This document shows, piece after piece, positions 43,792 to 52,939 of a stretch of 64,000 nucleotides of DNA. This stretch comes from Oceaniovalibus sp. ACAM 378 (GTDB lineage: Bacteria > Pseudomonadota > Alphaproteobacteria > Rhodobacterales > Rhodobacteraceae): assembly GCF_008085915.1 (NCBI RefSeq), contig NZ_VSJK01000013.1, positions 81,360 to 145,359 on the forward strand. Reading direction: 5' to 3'. The notes below the pieces were generated by a model, which saw only the letters and a program-made list of their open reading frames with translations, did no database searches and was not told where the DNA came from. Positions within the stretch are counted from its first letter, which is position 1; each line of letters opens with the position of its first letter. Made by a program: the position numbers and the translations under genes.

Positions 43792-44562
43792 TGTAAATGC
43801 TGGATCAAATTTCCCCAGAAGTGCTGGCGCAAAATTCCCCACCTCACGGGTTCGGCGATCAGCCGGAGTATTGATTGGCACCTCCGATTTTGGGTGGCCG
43901 ACGGCATGGTGCAGCAGGCGGTCGAGCAACGCAGTGGCGACGACGGGATCACCGAAGATCTTACCCCATTCGGCGAAGCCGCGGTTTGACGTCAGGATCA
44001 TCGCACCCTTTTCGTATCGCGCGTTGACCAGCTGGAAGAACAGGTTTGCGCCACCGCTGGTGATCGGCAGGGACGCACGTGCGTAGAACCGGATCTTCTC
44101 AACCAGACGGCCTTCGCGTTCGGCTTTGCTCAGGGCCTCGATCAGCTCGGCCAAGGGGTTGCGATAGACGCTCCGGCCAGCTTTCACAGCAGCGACACCG
44201 AGGGCTGTGGCGAGGTGGCTTTTGCCCGTGCCCGGCGGGCCGAAAAAGTGCAGCACCTCAGCCCGCTTGATGAACTCCAGCTGCGCCAGCGCCATGATAC
44301 GGCGCCGGTCCAGAGAAGGCTGGAATGAGAAGTCAAAGCTCTCCAGCGTCTTGATCGGCGTCAGCCGTGCGGTTCGCAATCCCACGCCGATGCGGCGGCC
44401 TTCCCTGAGGGTTAGTTCTTAGGCCAGCAGCTCGTCGATAGCCTCGATGGCGCTGATCTCGCCTTTTTCCAAGCGGCTGAGAGTCTGGTCCAGTGTTTCG
44501 AGGGCGCGGGCCATGTGCAAGCTGACGAGGCTTTGGCGAATGCGTTCGGTCACAGGGGGCAT
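43792..44562 (-). pseudogene. istB: IstB-like ATPase, broken
   Basis: The frame starts MPPVTERIRQSLVSLHMARA at 44562, but a TAA stop interrupts DELLA just before LTLREGRRIG. Downstream, LHFFGPPGTGKSHLATALGV keeps Walker A. The segment expected to carry Walker B (a VDEIGYLP-type motif) is missing between YARASL and PITSGGAN, and the C-terminus is scrambled. The start overlaps the IstA stop, as in intact IS21 elements. At least a nonsense mutation and a deletion have inactivated it. Confidence 0.8.
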
Positions 44563-45812
44563 GGTCGGCCCTCATGAGCTTCGGCCAGACGGCGACCCAC
44601 GGCTTCGTAAAAGGCGAGAGGACGTCGTGCGACCGGGGCATCGGCTGGTGACGGCAACAACTGAACAGCCCGCCGTGCCGGTGGAATGGGCTTTCGATGG
44701 CTGGGATCGATCCGACGCTGGTTCTTGCCTTCCAGCACCGGGTGGATTGCGATCAATGCGCCGTCCTCGAAGATGCGAACCTCGACCGGATGGTTCTGGA
44801 CTTCGACAATCCGGCGCCTTGTGGTGTCGGGAACACTGTATTGATTGCCGCCTACCGCGACCATGCCCTCTTGGCTGATCCGCCGCTCCACGGTCAGAAC
44901 CGCTTCATAAGGGTGCGCGGGCAAAGCCAGAAGATACGGTGCCTCTTCGGCAAAATGCTCATCCACGATCCGCTTTGTGGTCGCATGCTCCCGAGGGTTG
45001 GCGATGGTCGTGCGCCATTCCTCGAACTGGGCATTCAGATCTTCAATGTCGCGGAAGCTGCGCCCCAGGAAGAAGTCCTGCCGGATATAGCGGAACGGCC
45101 TCTCGACTTTGCCTTTCGTTTTGGCCCGATACGGCTGACAAGCACCGCGGTGCCGACCCGTAGCGCGCCAGCAACGCCACCAGAGATGCATTATAGGTCA
45201 CAACGCCCGCGGCATCCTCGCCAATGACGGCTGTCTTCATCCGATCATACAGGATCTCCGTGCAGACCCCGCCCATAATGCCGAACGCCGCGATGTGGCA
45301 GCGCATCACCGTTTCCAGTGTCTGGTTTGGGCAGAACCGTCCCCAAAGCCAGCGGCTGTGCCCCAGCACCATGCTGAACAGCCAGACCTTGCGCATCACG
45401 CCGGGTTCGCAGGTGAACTCCACCTGGAACTCGGCAAAATCAACCTGCGCCTGCTTGCCAGCAGGCGTCCCGAAGCGTCGCTCAAACTGCCGCGGCACAG
45501 GAGGCCGGATCAGTCGGAGATATTCACTCAGCGTGGAATAGGCGCCTTCATAGCCCATCGTCTTGATCTCGCGATGCAATCTGCGCACCGAGAGACCCGG
45601 GAACGCCTCAAGCCGTTCAGCCAGATAAGACTGGAACCGATCAGCCAGCCGATCGCCCGGTTCCCGGGGCCCATAGACCGGGGCTTCAAGGCCCCGCTCC
45701 AGATATTTCCCACAGTCTTGCGGTCCAGCCCGGTCTGTCGCGCGATCGCGCTGACGCCAAGACCCTGCCGCTTCAATTCCAAGATCATCACGATCTCCCT
45801 CAATCCAACCAC
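44550..45812 (-). pseudogene. istA: IstA-like transposase, frameshifted
   Basis: The N-terminus MVGLREIVMILELKRQGLGV SAIARQTGLDRKTV is in one frame. The catalytic core with QVDFAEFQVEF and WLFSMVLGHSRWLWGRF is in a second, and YRAKTKGKVERPFRYIRQDF through the C-terminus is in a third. Two frameshifts, near 45710 and 45150, therefore break the gene. The rve-type core residues remain recognisable. Confidence 0.8.
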
Positions 45813-45856
45813 CTGCGAGCCTTTCTATTGGCCTCAACAGGAGAATTATGCGCGAC

Positions 45857-45890
45857 CGATGATCAGGGGGGCATGCCCCCCTGATCATCG
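45857..45890. repeat. 34-bp perfect palindrome at the IS21 transposase 5' end
   Basis: CGATGATCAGGGGGG and its complement flank a central CATG, making a perfect palindrome inside the IS21 boundary, upstream of istA. It could be an assembly artefact, a recombination product or a structured element. Confidence 0.7.
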
Positions 45891-45968
45891 GCATCAGCGC
45901 CAAACTGGGGAATTTTCATCCAGCCGATTTGGGGAGATTACGTCTAGCACTCACACATGCATCGCCGA

Positions 45969-46595
45969 TCACGCTTTGCCGATCGAACCCGGACGCCCGA
46001 TCCAACGCGGCACTTGCGCCCGGTAAGTTAGGTAGGGCGCGCCGAGGGCCGTTTCCAGCACATGCTCTTCGGAACGGATCTGTGCATTTGCGGAGAGCCA
46101 GAACAAGAAGACGGCGATCACGGCAGGCAGCGAAGGAAGGGCAAGGGCGACACCGACAAGCAGCATCAGCTGTCCTGCAAAGGTCGGATTGCGACTGATC
46201 TCATAGAGCCCGCCGGAAACGAGGCTGCCTGCCGCTGCCGGATCAACGCCGACGCGCCAGGATGCGCCCATCGCCATCTGGGTGGCGAAAGCGATCATTG
46301 CGCCCAGAATGGCCAGAAGGTGACCTGCAAAGCTGACGAATATCGAACCCTGACCTGTCCAGAGTGGGTCAACCGACCGGAGTGGCGACAGCGCAAGCCA
46401 CACCAGCGGCCCGAGCGCGGCCAGCGCGAAGGCTGCGCGGAATCCGACTGCGGCCAGCCAGTCGCGTCCTGTCGCCTGACCGAAGAGCCAGATGGATCGC
46501 CCAGCGGCGCGGGCAGCCATGGCGCCGCCCCAGAAAAAGAGCGCGAGGTAGAGCAGCAGGACCGCAATCGCGCTCCAGCCGAATGGCGAGATCAT
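45969..46595 (-). CDS. ICMT/PEMT-like membrane protein (methyltransferase family)
   Basis: The 208-aa protein has four to five membrane helices (IAVLLLYLALFFWGGAMAA, FRAAFALAALGPLVWLAL, VSFAGHLLAILGAMIAFAT, LMLLVGVALALPSLPAVIAV) and the C-terminal pattern GLYEISRNPTFAGQL then EEHVLETALGAPYLTYRAQV. This is the isoprenylcysteine/phospholipid methyltransferase-like signature. It starts 1 bp after the P-ATPase stop and is presumably cotranscribed with it. The substrate is unknown. Confidence 0.8.
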   Translation of the reverse strand: MISPFGWSAIAVLLLYLALFFWGGAMAARAAGRSIWLFGQATGRDWLAAVGFRAAFALAALGPLVWLALSPLRSVDPLWTGQGSIFVSFAGHLLAILGAMIAFATQMAMGASWRVGVDPAAAGSLVSGGLYEISRNPTFAGQLMLLVGVALALPSLPAVIAVFLFWLSANAQIRSEEHVLETALGAPYLTYRAQVPRWIGRPGSIGKA

Positions 46596-46596
46596 C

Positions 46597-48828
46597 TCAG
46601 GTCTCCTTTTCGGAATTGAAGGCCAGCAGACGCAACGCATTGAGCGTGACGAGAACCGTGGCACCTGTATCGGCGAGGATCGCGAGCCAGAGCCCGGTCA
46701 TGCCCAGCACGGTCGTCACAAGGAATACCCCCTTGAGGCCGAGTGCGATCGCCACGTTCTGGCGGATGTTCGCCATGGCCGCGCGGGAAAGCCGGATTGT
46801 CCCGGCAACGTCCGTCACCCGGTTGCGGAGCAGTGCGGCGTCAGCAGTCTCAAGCGCCACGTCGGTGCCCGAGCCCATGGCGACCCCGATATGGGCCGAG
46901 GCTAGCGCGGGGGCATCATTGATCCCGTCGCCCACCATCATCACGCGGCCGCGCTCCGTCAGTTGGCGGATGGCGGCGACCTTGTCTTCTGGCATCAGTT
47001 CGGCGCGGTGATCCATGCCGAGGGCTTGCGAGATCGCCGCGGCGGTGCGCGCGTTGTCGCCGGTCAGCATCACCGCGCCAATGCCAAGCGCCTTCAACTG
47101 GCGCACCGCGTCGCCTGCGTCCGGGCGCGGCTCGTCCCGCAGCGCCAGAAGCCCAACCAGTTGATCCGACCGGAAGACCGCGACGACGGTCTTGCCCTCG
47201 TCCTCAAGCGTCGCAGCGGTCTGGCGCGCGGCATCGTCGAAAACGCCGGACGCCTCGGCAAAGCGCGGCGAGCCGACCCATGCAAGGCCGCCGCCGACCA
47301 TCGCTTCGGCACCCTTCCCGGGAAGCGCGCGGGCGCCGGATGCGGGCAGCGGTGCGGCACCGTCGGATTCAGCGCGCGACAGGATCGCCTCGGCCAGCGG
47401 ATGGCTCGATCCGGCCTCGATCCCGGCGGCCAGCGCCAGAACCTCCGCCTCCGAGCCGTTGATCGGCACGATGTCGGTGATCCGGGGGCGCCCAAGGGTC
47501 AGCGTGCCGGTCTTGTCGAAGGCCACATGCGTGGTTCGGGCCGCAGCTTCGATCACTGCGCCGCCCTTCATCAAAAGCCCGCGCCGTGCCCCCGCCGACA
47601 GCGCCGAGGCGATGGATGCCGGAACCGAGATAACCAGCGCGCAGGGGCAGCCGATCAGCAAGAGCGCCAGCGCGCGGTAAATCCACGTGTCCCAAGGCTG
47701 TGCAAAGGCCAGTGGCGGCACCAGCGCCACCAGCAGGGCAACGCCCACAACTGCGGGCATGTAGATGCGGCTGAACCGGTCGATGAACCGCTCTGTCGGG
47801 GCGCGGGCGGTTTCCGCTTCCTCGACCAGACGGATGATGCGGGCGATCGTGTTGTCCTCGGCGGCCTTCGTCACCTTCACGCGCAATGCCGCTTCGGTGT
47901 TGATCGAGCCTGCAAACACCGGTTGACCGGGCTCTTTCAGGTTGGGCACGCTTTCGCCGGTGACAGGGCTTTCATCAACGCCCGAGACGCCCTCGATCAC
48001 CTCGCCGTCGGCAGGCACCCTGTCTCCCGGCCGCACCAGAACCGTCTGACCGATTTGCAGGATTTCGGCTGGCACCTCGCGCGTTTTGCCCGAAACCTCC
48101 AGAAGTGCTGTTTTTGGGACCAGCCCCGCCAGCGCCCTGATCCCATCGCGCGCCTTGTTCGCGGCAACCCCTTCCAAGACTTCGCCCACTGCAAACAGGA
48201 ACACCACCAGCGCCGCCTCCTCGGCGGCGTCGATAGCGAGCGCGCCGGTGGCCGCAATGGTCATCAGCATCTCGATGGTGAACGGCATACCCGCGCGCGC
48301 TGCGTTGATGGCGCGCCGGGCGATCGGTGCGACGCCGATCAGTGTGGCAAGTATGAAGGCCCAGTTTGCGATCCCGTCCGAGGCCGTGAGCTTCACCGCC
48401 CAGGCCGCGATCAGCAGCAGCGCGGTGGCGATCACCAGCCGACCCTTGCCGGTCTGATACCAGGACATGTCGCGCGCGGCCGGGCCGCCGGTATGAACCG
48501 GGGTGCCTTCCAAACCTTCGGTTTCCAGGGGGGCATCGCCAGTAGCGTCAGCGGGAAAGGCACCCTCGGGCAGCACGAAGCCCTTGCGCGACGGCGCATT
48601 TCCCTTGGTCGCAATGCCGTAGCCCAGCCTCTTCACCGCCGCCTCGATGTGATCCCGAGAGGTCTGATCCTCGTCCAGCGACAGGCGAAGCCGCTCGGCC
48701 ATCAGCGCCACATCCACCTGGCTCACCCCCGGCAGGCGCTCGACCGCGCCCCGCACCTTGCCCGCGCAGGATCCGCAGTCCATGCCTGTGATCGTCCACT
48801 CGCAGGTCGTCGCATTGCTCGTCGTCAT
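46597..48828 (-). CDS. cadA: Heavy-metal translocating P-type ATPase (Cd/Zn/Pb type)
   Basis: The 743-aa protein starts with an HMA domain (TCEWTITGMDCGSCAGKVRG, the GMxCxxC motif). It then has the TM region, CPCALVISVPASIASALSAG (CPC ion site), DKTGTLTLGRPRITDI (phosphorylation), SSHPLAEAIL (the HP motif) and MVGDGINDAPALASAHIGVA. The CPC and C-terminal features fit the ZntA/CadA group. A CadR-like regulator is divergent, with a MerR-type promoter between. I prefer the ATG at 48828 because the promoter -10 lies 50 nt upstream; 48867 is an alternative. Confidence 0.88.
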   Translation of the reverse strand: MTTSNATTCEWTITGMDCGSCAGKVRGAVERLPGVSQVDVALMAERLRLSLDEDQTSRDHIEAAVKRLGYGIATKGNAPSRKGFVLPEGAFPADATGDAPLETEGLEGTPVHTGGPAARDMSWYQTGKGRLVIATALLLIAAWAVKLTASDGIANWAFILATLIGVAPIARRAINAARAGMPFTIEMLMTIAATGALAIDAAEEAALVVFLFAVGEVLEGVAANKARDGIRALAGLVPKTALLEVSGKTREVPAEILQIGQTVLVRPGDRVPADGEVIEGVSGVDESPVTGESVPNLKEPGQPVFAGSINTEAALRVKVTKAAEDNTIARIIRLVEEAETARAPTERFIDRFSRIYMPAVVGVALLVALVPPLAFAQPWDTWIYRALALLLIGCPCALVISVPASIASALSAGARRGLLMKGGAVIEAAARTTHVAFDKTGTLTLGRPRITDIVPINGSEAEVLALAAGIEAGSSHPLAEAILSRAESDGAAPLPASGARALPGKGAEAMVGGGLAWVGSPRFAEASGVFDDAARQTAATLEDEGKTVVAVFRSDQLVGLLALRDEPRPDAGDAVRQLKALGIGAVMLTGDNARTAAAISQALGMDHRAELMPEDKVAAIRQLTERGRVMMVGDGINDAPALASAHIGVAMGSGTDVALETADAALLRNRVTDVAGTIRLSRAAMANIRQNVAIALGLKGVFLVTTVLGMTGLWLAILADTGATVLVTLNALRLLAFNSEKET

Positions 48829-48876
48829 CGTTCTATCCGTTCTGCCAAACGCGGTGATTGTGTCCATCGAGTCGAT

Positions 48877-48907
48877 AACCTAATGTCTCTAGCAGCTATA
48901 GCTTCAA
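48877..48907 (-). promoter_or_regulatory. MerR-type promoter of the P-ATPase gene
   Basis: On the minus strand, TTGAAG (48907-48902) and TAGGTT (48882-48877) are separated by 19 bp, the long spacer characteristic of MerR-activated promoters. CTATAGCTGCTAGAG lies between them, similar to the CTATAG...CTACAG dyad of CadR/PbrR sites. Activation by the divergent MerR protein is inferred. Confidence 0.7.
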
Positions 48908-48917
48908 GGGGTAATCG

Positions 48918-49361
48918 ATGCTGACGATCGGAAAACTGGGCGAAGCGGCGGGCGTGAAGGTGCCGACCATCCGCTATTACGAACAGATCGGGCTTTTGCC
49001 GGAACCCGAACGCAGCGCCGGGAACCAACGGCTTTATGATGCGAAAGCGCATGATCGACTGGCCTTCATCCGCCATGCACGCGACCTCGGGTTCCCGCTC
49101 GAGGCGATCCGCGACCTGCTCAGCCTCTCCGACAAACCTGACCAGTCCTGCGCCGCTGCGGATATAATCGCGACCGAACAGCTCGCAGCAGTTGAGGCCC
49201 GAATAGCACGGCTGACAGCTCTGAAGGCGGAGCTGGAACGGATGATCACGCAATGCGCTCAGGGCACGATCGCGGATTGCAGGGTGATCGAGGTGCTAAG
49301 CGACCACGCACTTTGCGCGGAAGATCATCGTGCCAAGACCGGGTCCGGGGGCGCCGTGTGA
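48918..49361 (+). CDS. MerR family metal-responsive regulator (CadR/ZntR/PbrR-like)
   Basis: The 147-aa protein starts MLTIGKLGEAAGVKVPTIRYYEQIG with the MerR HTH and RLYDAKAHDRLAFIRHARDL, then a dimerisation helix and metal-site cysteines (SCAAAD near residue 78, QCAQGTIADCRVIEVL near 112-119). Cys spacing fits the Cd/Zn/Pb-sensing group. It is divergent from the P-ATPase gene, with a MerR-type promoter between. The start at 48918 gives the standard N-terminus. Confidence 0.87.
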   Translation: MLTIGKLGEAAGVKVPTIRYYEQIGLLPEPERSAGNQRLYDAKAHDRLAFIRHARDLGFPLEAIRDLLSLSDKPDQSCAAADIIATEQLAAVEARIARLTALKAELERMITQCAQGTIADCRVIEVLSDHALCAEDHRAKTGSGGAV

Positions 49362-49384
49362 CTGCGCTCCCGACCTTTGCGGTC

Positions 49385-49595
49385 TATGCCGCCGCAGGTC
49401 CGCCTCGGCCACATCCCCCAGCGCCACCGTATCCGTCAGCGTCGGCTTGCCCATGGTCAGCGTGCCGGTCTTTTCCACGATCAGCGTATCGATGCCTGCC
49501 ATGCGTTCCAGCGCCTCGGCGTCCTTGATCAGCACGCCCGCCTGCGCGCCGCGTTCCGCCGCCGTGACGCCTCCAGCGACTGGAAGCTCAGTCAT
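49385..49595 (-). pseudogene. P-type ATPase fragment (phosphorylation site region)
   Basis: A minus-strand frame reads GVTAAERGAQAGVLIKDAEA, MAGIDTLIVEKTGTLTMGKP and TLTDTVALGDVAEADLRR. This is the region around the EKTGTLT site of CopA-like P-ATPases. It lacks everything upstream and downstream, and the frame degrades at about 49390. It is a leftover between the MerR gene and TVP38, from a second P-ATPase gene. Confidence 0.7.
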
Positions 49596-50281
49596 TTTCG
49601 TTGGTGGTCGGGACTGCCTTTTTCAGGCTGTTTCCGCAGCACCACCCAGAGCAGCGGCAAACCCGTCACAAGCCCGAGGCCGAGCACCGCCCATGTCGCC
49701 CGTCCGAGATCGCCACTGACCGCCTCGCCACCGAAATGGGCGAGCAGGAAGCTTGCCGGAATGATGCCAGCCAGTGTCGCAAGTGCGAAGCGCCAGGCGT
49801 GTAGTTTGCTGAGCCCGGCCGCATAGCTGATTATGTCGAAGGATACGAATGGCATCAGGCGGCTGGCAAAGACTGTCACCGTCAACGCGGTCTGCGACCC
49901 GAGCAGACCGGCATCGACCCGAACACCGAACACCCGTCGTAAGACATCATGCCCCAGAATTCGCGCCAAGCCGAACGCGATCAGCGCCCCGAGTTCGGCG
50001 CCAATCACGACCTGCACCGTCCCCCAAAGATGTCCGTAGGCAGCCCCGGCCGCGAGCGCGATTGGCGCGCTCGGGATCGGACTTGCCACGACCGCGACGG
50101 TCATCAGCGTGACGATCAAAACAGGCCCCCAGAGGCCGGCGCGCTCCACCAGCATATCGAGATGCTCACCGTCCAGCAGCGCACGTGCCTCGGTCAACAC
50201 CGATGGCGCGAACTGCCAAACGCCGAGCAGGGCGATCGCGAGGACCGCCAGAGCTGCAAGAATTCTGACGCGCAGGCTCAA
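49592..50281 (-). CDS. TVP38/TMEM64 (DedA-like) membrane protein
   Basis: The 229-aa protein has about five to six hydrophobic helices with AAGAAYGHLWGTVQVVIGAE and GALIAFGLARILGHDVLRRV, plus FVSFDIISYAAGLSKLHAWR, the VTT-domain pattern. It begins with TTG at 50281, which follows the DUF302 stop by 1 bp, so the two are coupled. Such proteins are frequent in copper/mercury clusters. The exact substrate is unknown. Confidence 0.82.
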   Translation of the reverse strand: MSLRVRILAALAVLAIALLGVWQFAPSVLTEARALLDGEHLDMLVERAGLWGPVLIVTLMTVAVVASPIPSAPIALAAGAAYGHLWGTVQVVIGAELGALIAFGLARILGHDVLRRVFGVRVDAGLLGSQTALTVTVFASRLMPFVSFDIISYAAGLSKLHAWRFALATLAGIIPASFLLAHFGGEAVSGDLGRATWAVLGLGLVTGLPLLWVVLRKQPEKGSPDHQRK

Positions 50282-50282
50282 T

Positions 50283-50669
50283 TCAGATCGCCTCTACGGC
50301 CTTTGCCAGAAGGTCGCGAACCTCGCCAGCGACGGCAGTCAATTCGGCGTTGTCGATCGCCTGCATCGACGCCACCGGGTCAACGGCGCTGATCTCGACA
50401 CCGCCGTCGACTTCGCGCAGGATGACGTTGCAGGGCAGCATCGCACCAACCCGCGGCTCGATCCCGATTGCCTGATACGCCATCTTCGGGTTGCAGGCGC
50501 CGAGAATGCGATAGGCCGACATCTCGACATCAAGCTTCTTCTTCATCGTCGCCTTGACGTCGATCTCGGTCAGGACGCCAAAGCCGTTATCCGTAAGGGC
50601 CGCGCGGGTGCGGGCGTCGATGTCGTCGAATGTGGCGTCTTTGAACATTCGATTGATTGTGTAGCTCAT
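50283..50669 (-). CDS. DUF302 family protein
   Basis: The 128-aa protein contains DIDARTRAALTDNGFGVLTE, IDVKATMKKKLDVE, YRILGACNPKMAYQAIGIEP and LPCNVILREVDGGVEISAVD, the DUF302 pattern. Members appear in metal and redox clusters, and their function is not established. It heads the DUF302-TVP38 unit. AAGGAGTG precedes the ATG. Confidence 0.88.
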   Translation of the reverse strand: MSYTINRMFKDATFDDIDARTRAALTDNGFGVLTEIDVKATMKKKLDVEMSAYRILGACNPKMAYQAIGIEPRVGAMLPCNVILREVDGGVEISAVDPVASMQAIDNAELTAVAGEVRDLLAKAVEAI

Positions 50670-50904
50670 GTAAAAGCACTCCTTGTTTGTGGGCTAGGGA
50701 GACACTGACTTGCGGACTCGACACCGGAACTGGCCCAGCGCGGCTATCTTCAATAATTTTTCATGCAATCCACGCCTGCGTATCTCCGTCGCACCCTCTA
50801 GTAACGAAGCGGCGCGGTCCTTGTTCCAGATCAATGACTGGGCATGGTTTCGCGATATCCTGAAAACGTGGTGAGAGTTGCGACCATGCAAAAGGAGTTA
50901 CAGG

Positions 50905-51276
50905 ATGGAATTCAGGAATAGGGCGATTGTCCCGAGCATGGCGGGCGCACTCTGCATCGCCGCGACGTCGGCGATGGCACAGGTCGGGGAAATTCCGGGT
51001 CGAAACGGTTTTTTCGATCATGGACATGACATGATGTGGGCCGGCAGCCAGTGGGGAGGTTTCGGAATGGTCCTTGGGCCGATCTTCATGATCCTGATCG
51101 TGGTCGGGATTGTTGCCGGGATCATATACCTCTTGCGCCTGTTCGGCGCGGTCGGACCCGCTGGCAGCAGCCACGCCGCCCACGACCGTGCGCTGGTGCT
51201 TCTGAAGGAACGCTATGCAAAGGGTGAGATCGACTCGGCCGAGTTCACCGAACGCAAGAAGCTGCTGGCTGACTGA
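50905..51276 (+). CDS. SHOCT domain small membrane protein
   Basis: The 123-aa protein has an N-terminal signal-like segment (AIVPSMAGALCIAATSAMAQ), a His/Met/Asp-containing stretch (DHGHDMMWAGSQWGGFGM), one membrane helix (PIFMILIVVGIVAGIIYLLR) and a C-terminal SHOCT motif LLKERYAKGEIDSAEFTERKK. The ATG at 50905 has AAGGAG eight nt upstream. It is commonly found beside copper oxidases such as the next gene. Confidence 0.82.
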   Translation: MEFRNRAIVPSMAGALCIAATSAMAQVGEIPGRNGFFDHGHDMMWAGSQWGGFGMVLGPIFMILIVVGIVAGIIYLLRLFGAVGPAGSSHAAHDRALVLLKERYAKGEIDSAEFTERKKLLAD

Positions 51277-51440
51277 TCCGCGACGCGTCATGTCCGTTCA
51301 GGACACGCGAAACCCAGGCCGCGTTCGCAGGTGGCTGCCCGGGTTTTAGTGTCGTGTTTCGTCATGGCGCTTCGCCAAACGCCACTGCCATCGAAGGGTT
51401 TGCCACGGCGACGCTTCCCACCACGCCTTGAAAGATCAAC

Positions 51441-52850
51441 ATGAAAAGACGCCAGTTCCTGACTTCGACCTCTGCAGCGGTCCTGACCGCTGGCGTCCTT
51501 TCCCAAACGCCAGTCCGACGCGCCTTTGCGCAGGGACAAACGCCGAAAACGCGGCTCGCAATGCCGCCGCTTCTCGATACGCGGGCGACGGGGCGACTGG
51601 CGCTGACGGCAACGTCGGGGAACACCGCCTTTGCCGGCGGGCCTGCCACACCGACCGCCGGATTCAATCAGGCGTATCTGGGTCCGACCATCCTGATGCA
51701 GAACGGCGAATTGGCCGCGGAAGTGCAGAATACTCTTGATGAACCCATCAGCACGCATTGGCACGGCCTTTTGGTGCCGGGTGAACACGACGGCGGCCCG
51801 CACCTTCCGATCGCACCCGGTGCCACATGGCAACCCGAGATGACCGTTGCACAGGATCCGGCAACCATCTGGTATCACTCGCATATCCACGAACGAACTG
51901 CAGAACAGGTCTATTTTGGACTGGCCGGGGTCATTCACGTGACGGACGGGCAGGACGACGCGCGCGGTTTGCCTTCCGCATACGGTGTCGACGATCTGAC
52001 GCTCGTTTTGCAGGATCGTCGGTTCGATGGCGCCGGGCGCATGGTCTACGACCCATCCATGATGGACGTGATGCACGGATTTACCGGGAACCGGATGCTC
52101 GTCAATGGTCAGGCGGGCGCGACGGCGGTCGTGCCGGAAGGGATCGTGCGTCTGCGCCTGCTCAACGGCTCGAATGCGCGCATCTACACGCTGTTCCTGA
52201 ACGACGCGCGGCCCATGCATCTGGTGGCAACCGACGGCGGCTTCCTGCCTGCACCCGTCGTGCTGGATGTGCTGCGCCTGGCACCCGGGGAACGGGCCGA
52301 GGTGCTTGTCGATTTCTCGGATGGCGGCGCGCCGGTGCTTATGAGTGATCCCGGCCAGCCCTATGGTGTCCTGCAGTTCGCCACCGACAGCACGCTGTCC
52401 GCACGGATCGCCCGCCTGCCTGAACAGTTGGACGGTGCGCCCGAGGATCTGTCAGGGGCCGAGGTCGCAACGCGGCAGGTCTCGCTGGAGATGGGCATGG
52501 GCGGCATGATGATGGGCGGCGGTGGCTTTGCCATCAACGGGCGCCCCTACGACATGGACCGGATCGATTTCAAGGTCGCCCTCGGATCAGTGGAACGCTG
52601 GCAGATCCGCAGCACCATGGTGGCGCATCCGTTCCACGTCCATGGCGTGCGCTTCCGGGTGGTCACCGAGAACGGCGGTCCCCCGCGACCGGAGAACGCC
52701 GGCTGGAAAGACACCGTGCTGGTGCCCGGTGAGGCCGAGATCCTTGCCCGGTTCGACCAGCCCGCGAGCGGCGAGACACCGTTCATGTTTCACTGCCATA
52801 TCCTCGAACATGAAGATGCAGGCATGATGGGCCAGTTCACCGTTACCTGA
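51441..52850 (+). CDS. Multicopper oxidase, CueO/CopA-like
   Basis: The 469-aa protein has a Tat signal (KRRQFLTSTSAAVLTAGVLS). The four copper-binding motifs are present: THWHGLLVPGEHDGG, WYHSHIHERTAEQVYFGLAG, HPFHVHGVRFRV and HCHILEHEDAGMMGQF (T1 Cys and His with axial Met). A Met-rich loop GMGGMMMGGGGF (near residue 355) resembles the CueO methionine-rich region. It probably oxidises Cu(I) in the periplasm. It stands near the SHOCT gene, in line with copper tolerance. Confidence 0.92.
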   Translation: MKRRQFLTSTSAAVLTAGVLSQTPVRRAFAQGQTPKTRLAMPPLLDTRATGRLALTATSGNTAFAGGPATPTAGFNQAYLGPTILMQNGELAAEVQNTLDEPISTHWHGLLVPGEHDGGPHLPIAPGATWQPEMTVAQDPATIWYHSHIHERTAEQVYFGLAGVIHVTDGQDDARGLPSAYGVDDLTLVLQDRRFDGAGRMVYDPSMMDVMHGFTGNRMLVNGQAGATAVVPEGIVRLRLLNGSNARIYTLFLNDARPMHLVATDGGFLPAPVVLDVLRLAPGERAEVLVDFSDGGAPVLMSDPGQPYGVLQFATDSTLSARIARLPEQLDGAPEDLSGAEVATRQVSLEMGMGGMMMGGGGFAINGRPYDMDRIDFKVALGSVERWQIRSTMVAHPFHVHGVRFRVVTENGGPPRPENAGWKDTVLVPGEAEILARFDQPASGETPFMFHCHILEHEDAGMMGQFTVT

Positions 52851-52939
52851 CGTCCGCGGTTTAATTCGTTTGAACGGCACGTTCCGCAAAGCTCCGGTCG
52901 CCATGATCTTGGAAAGATTTTGGCGTCCTCAGTAGAAGA

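Larger units (their letters stand above)
43792..45955 (-). mobile_element. Decayed IS21-family element with 5-bp target duplication
   Basis: The ends read TGTAAATGCTGGATCAAATT on the left and TGTGAGTGCTAGACGTAATC inward on the right, each followed by CCCC and repeated internally (AAAATTCCCC). CATGC flanks both sides (43787-43791 and 45956-45960). IstA and IstB are both disrupted, so the element cannot move on its own. Confidence 0.85.

Noticed and set aside
46963..48924. 653-codon plus-strand frame opposite the P-ATPase
   Set aside because: It is antisense to a strongly supported P-type ATPase and rich in Arg/Gln/His, as expected for a shadow.
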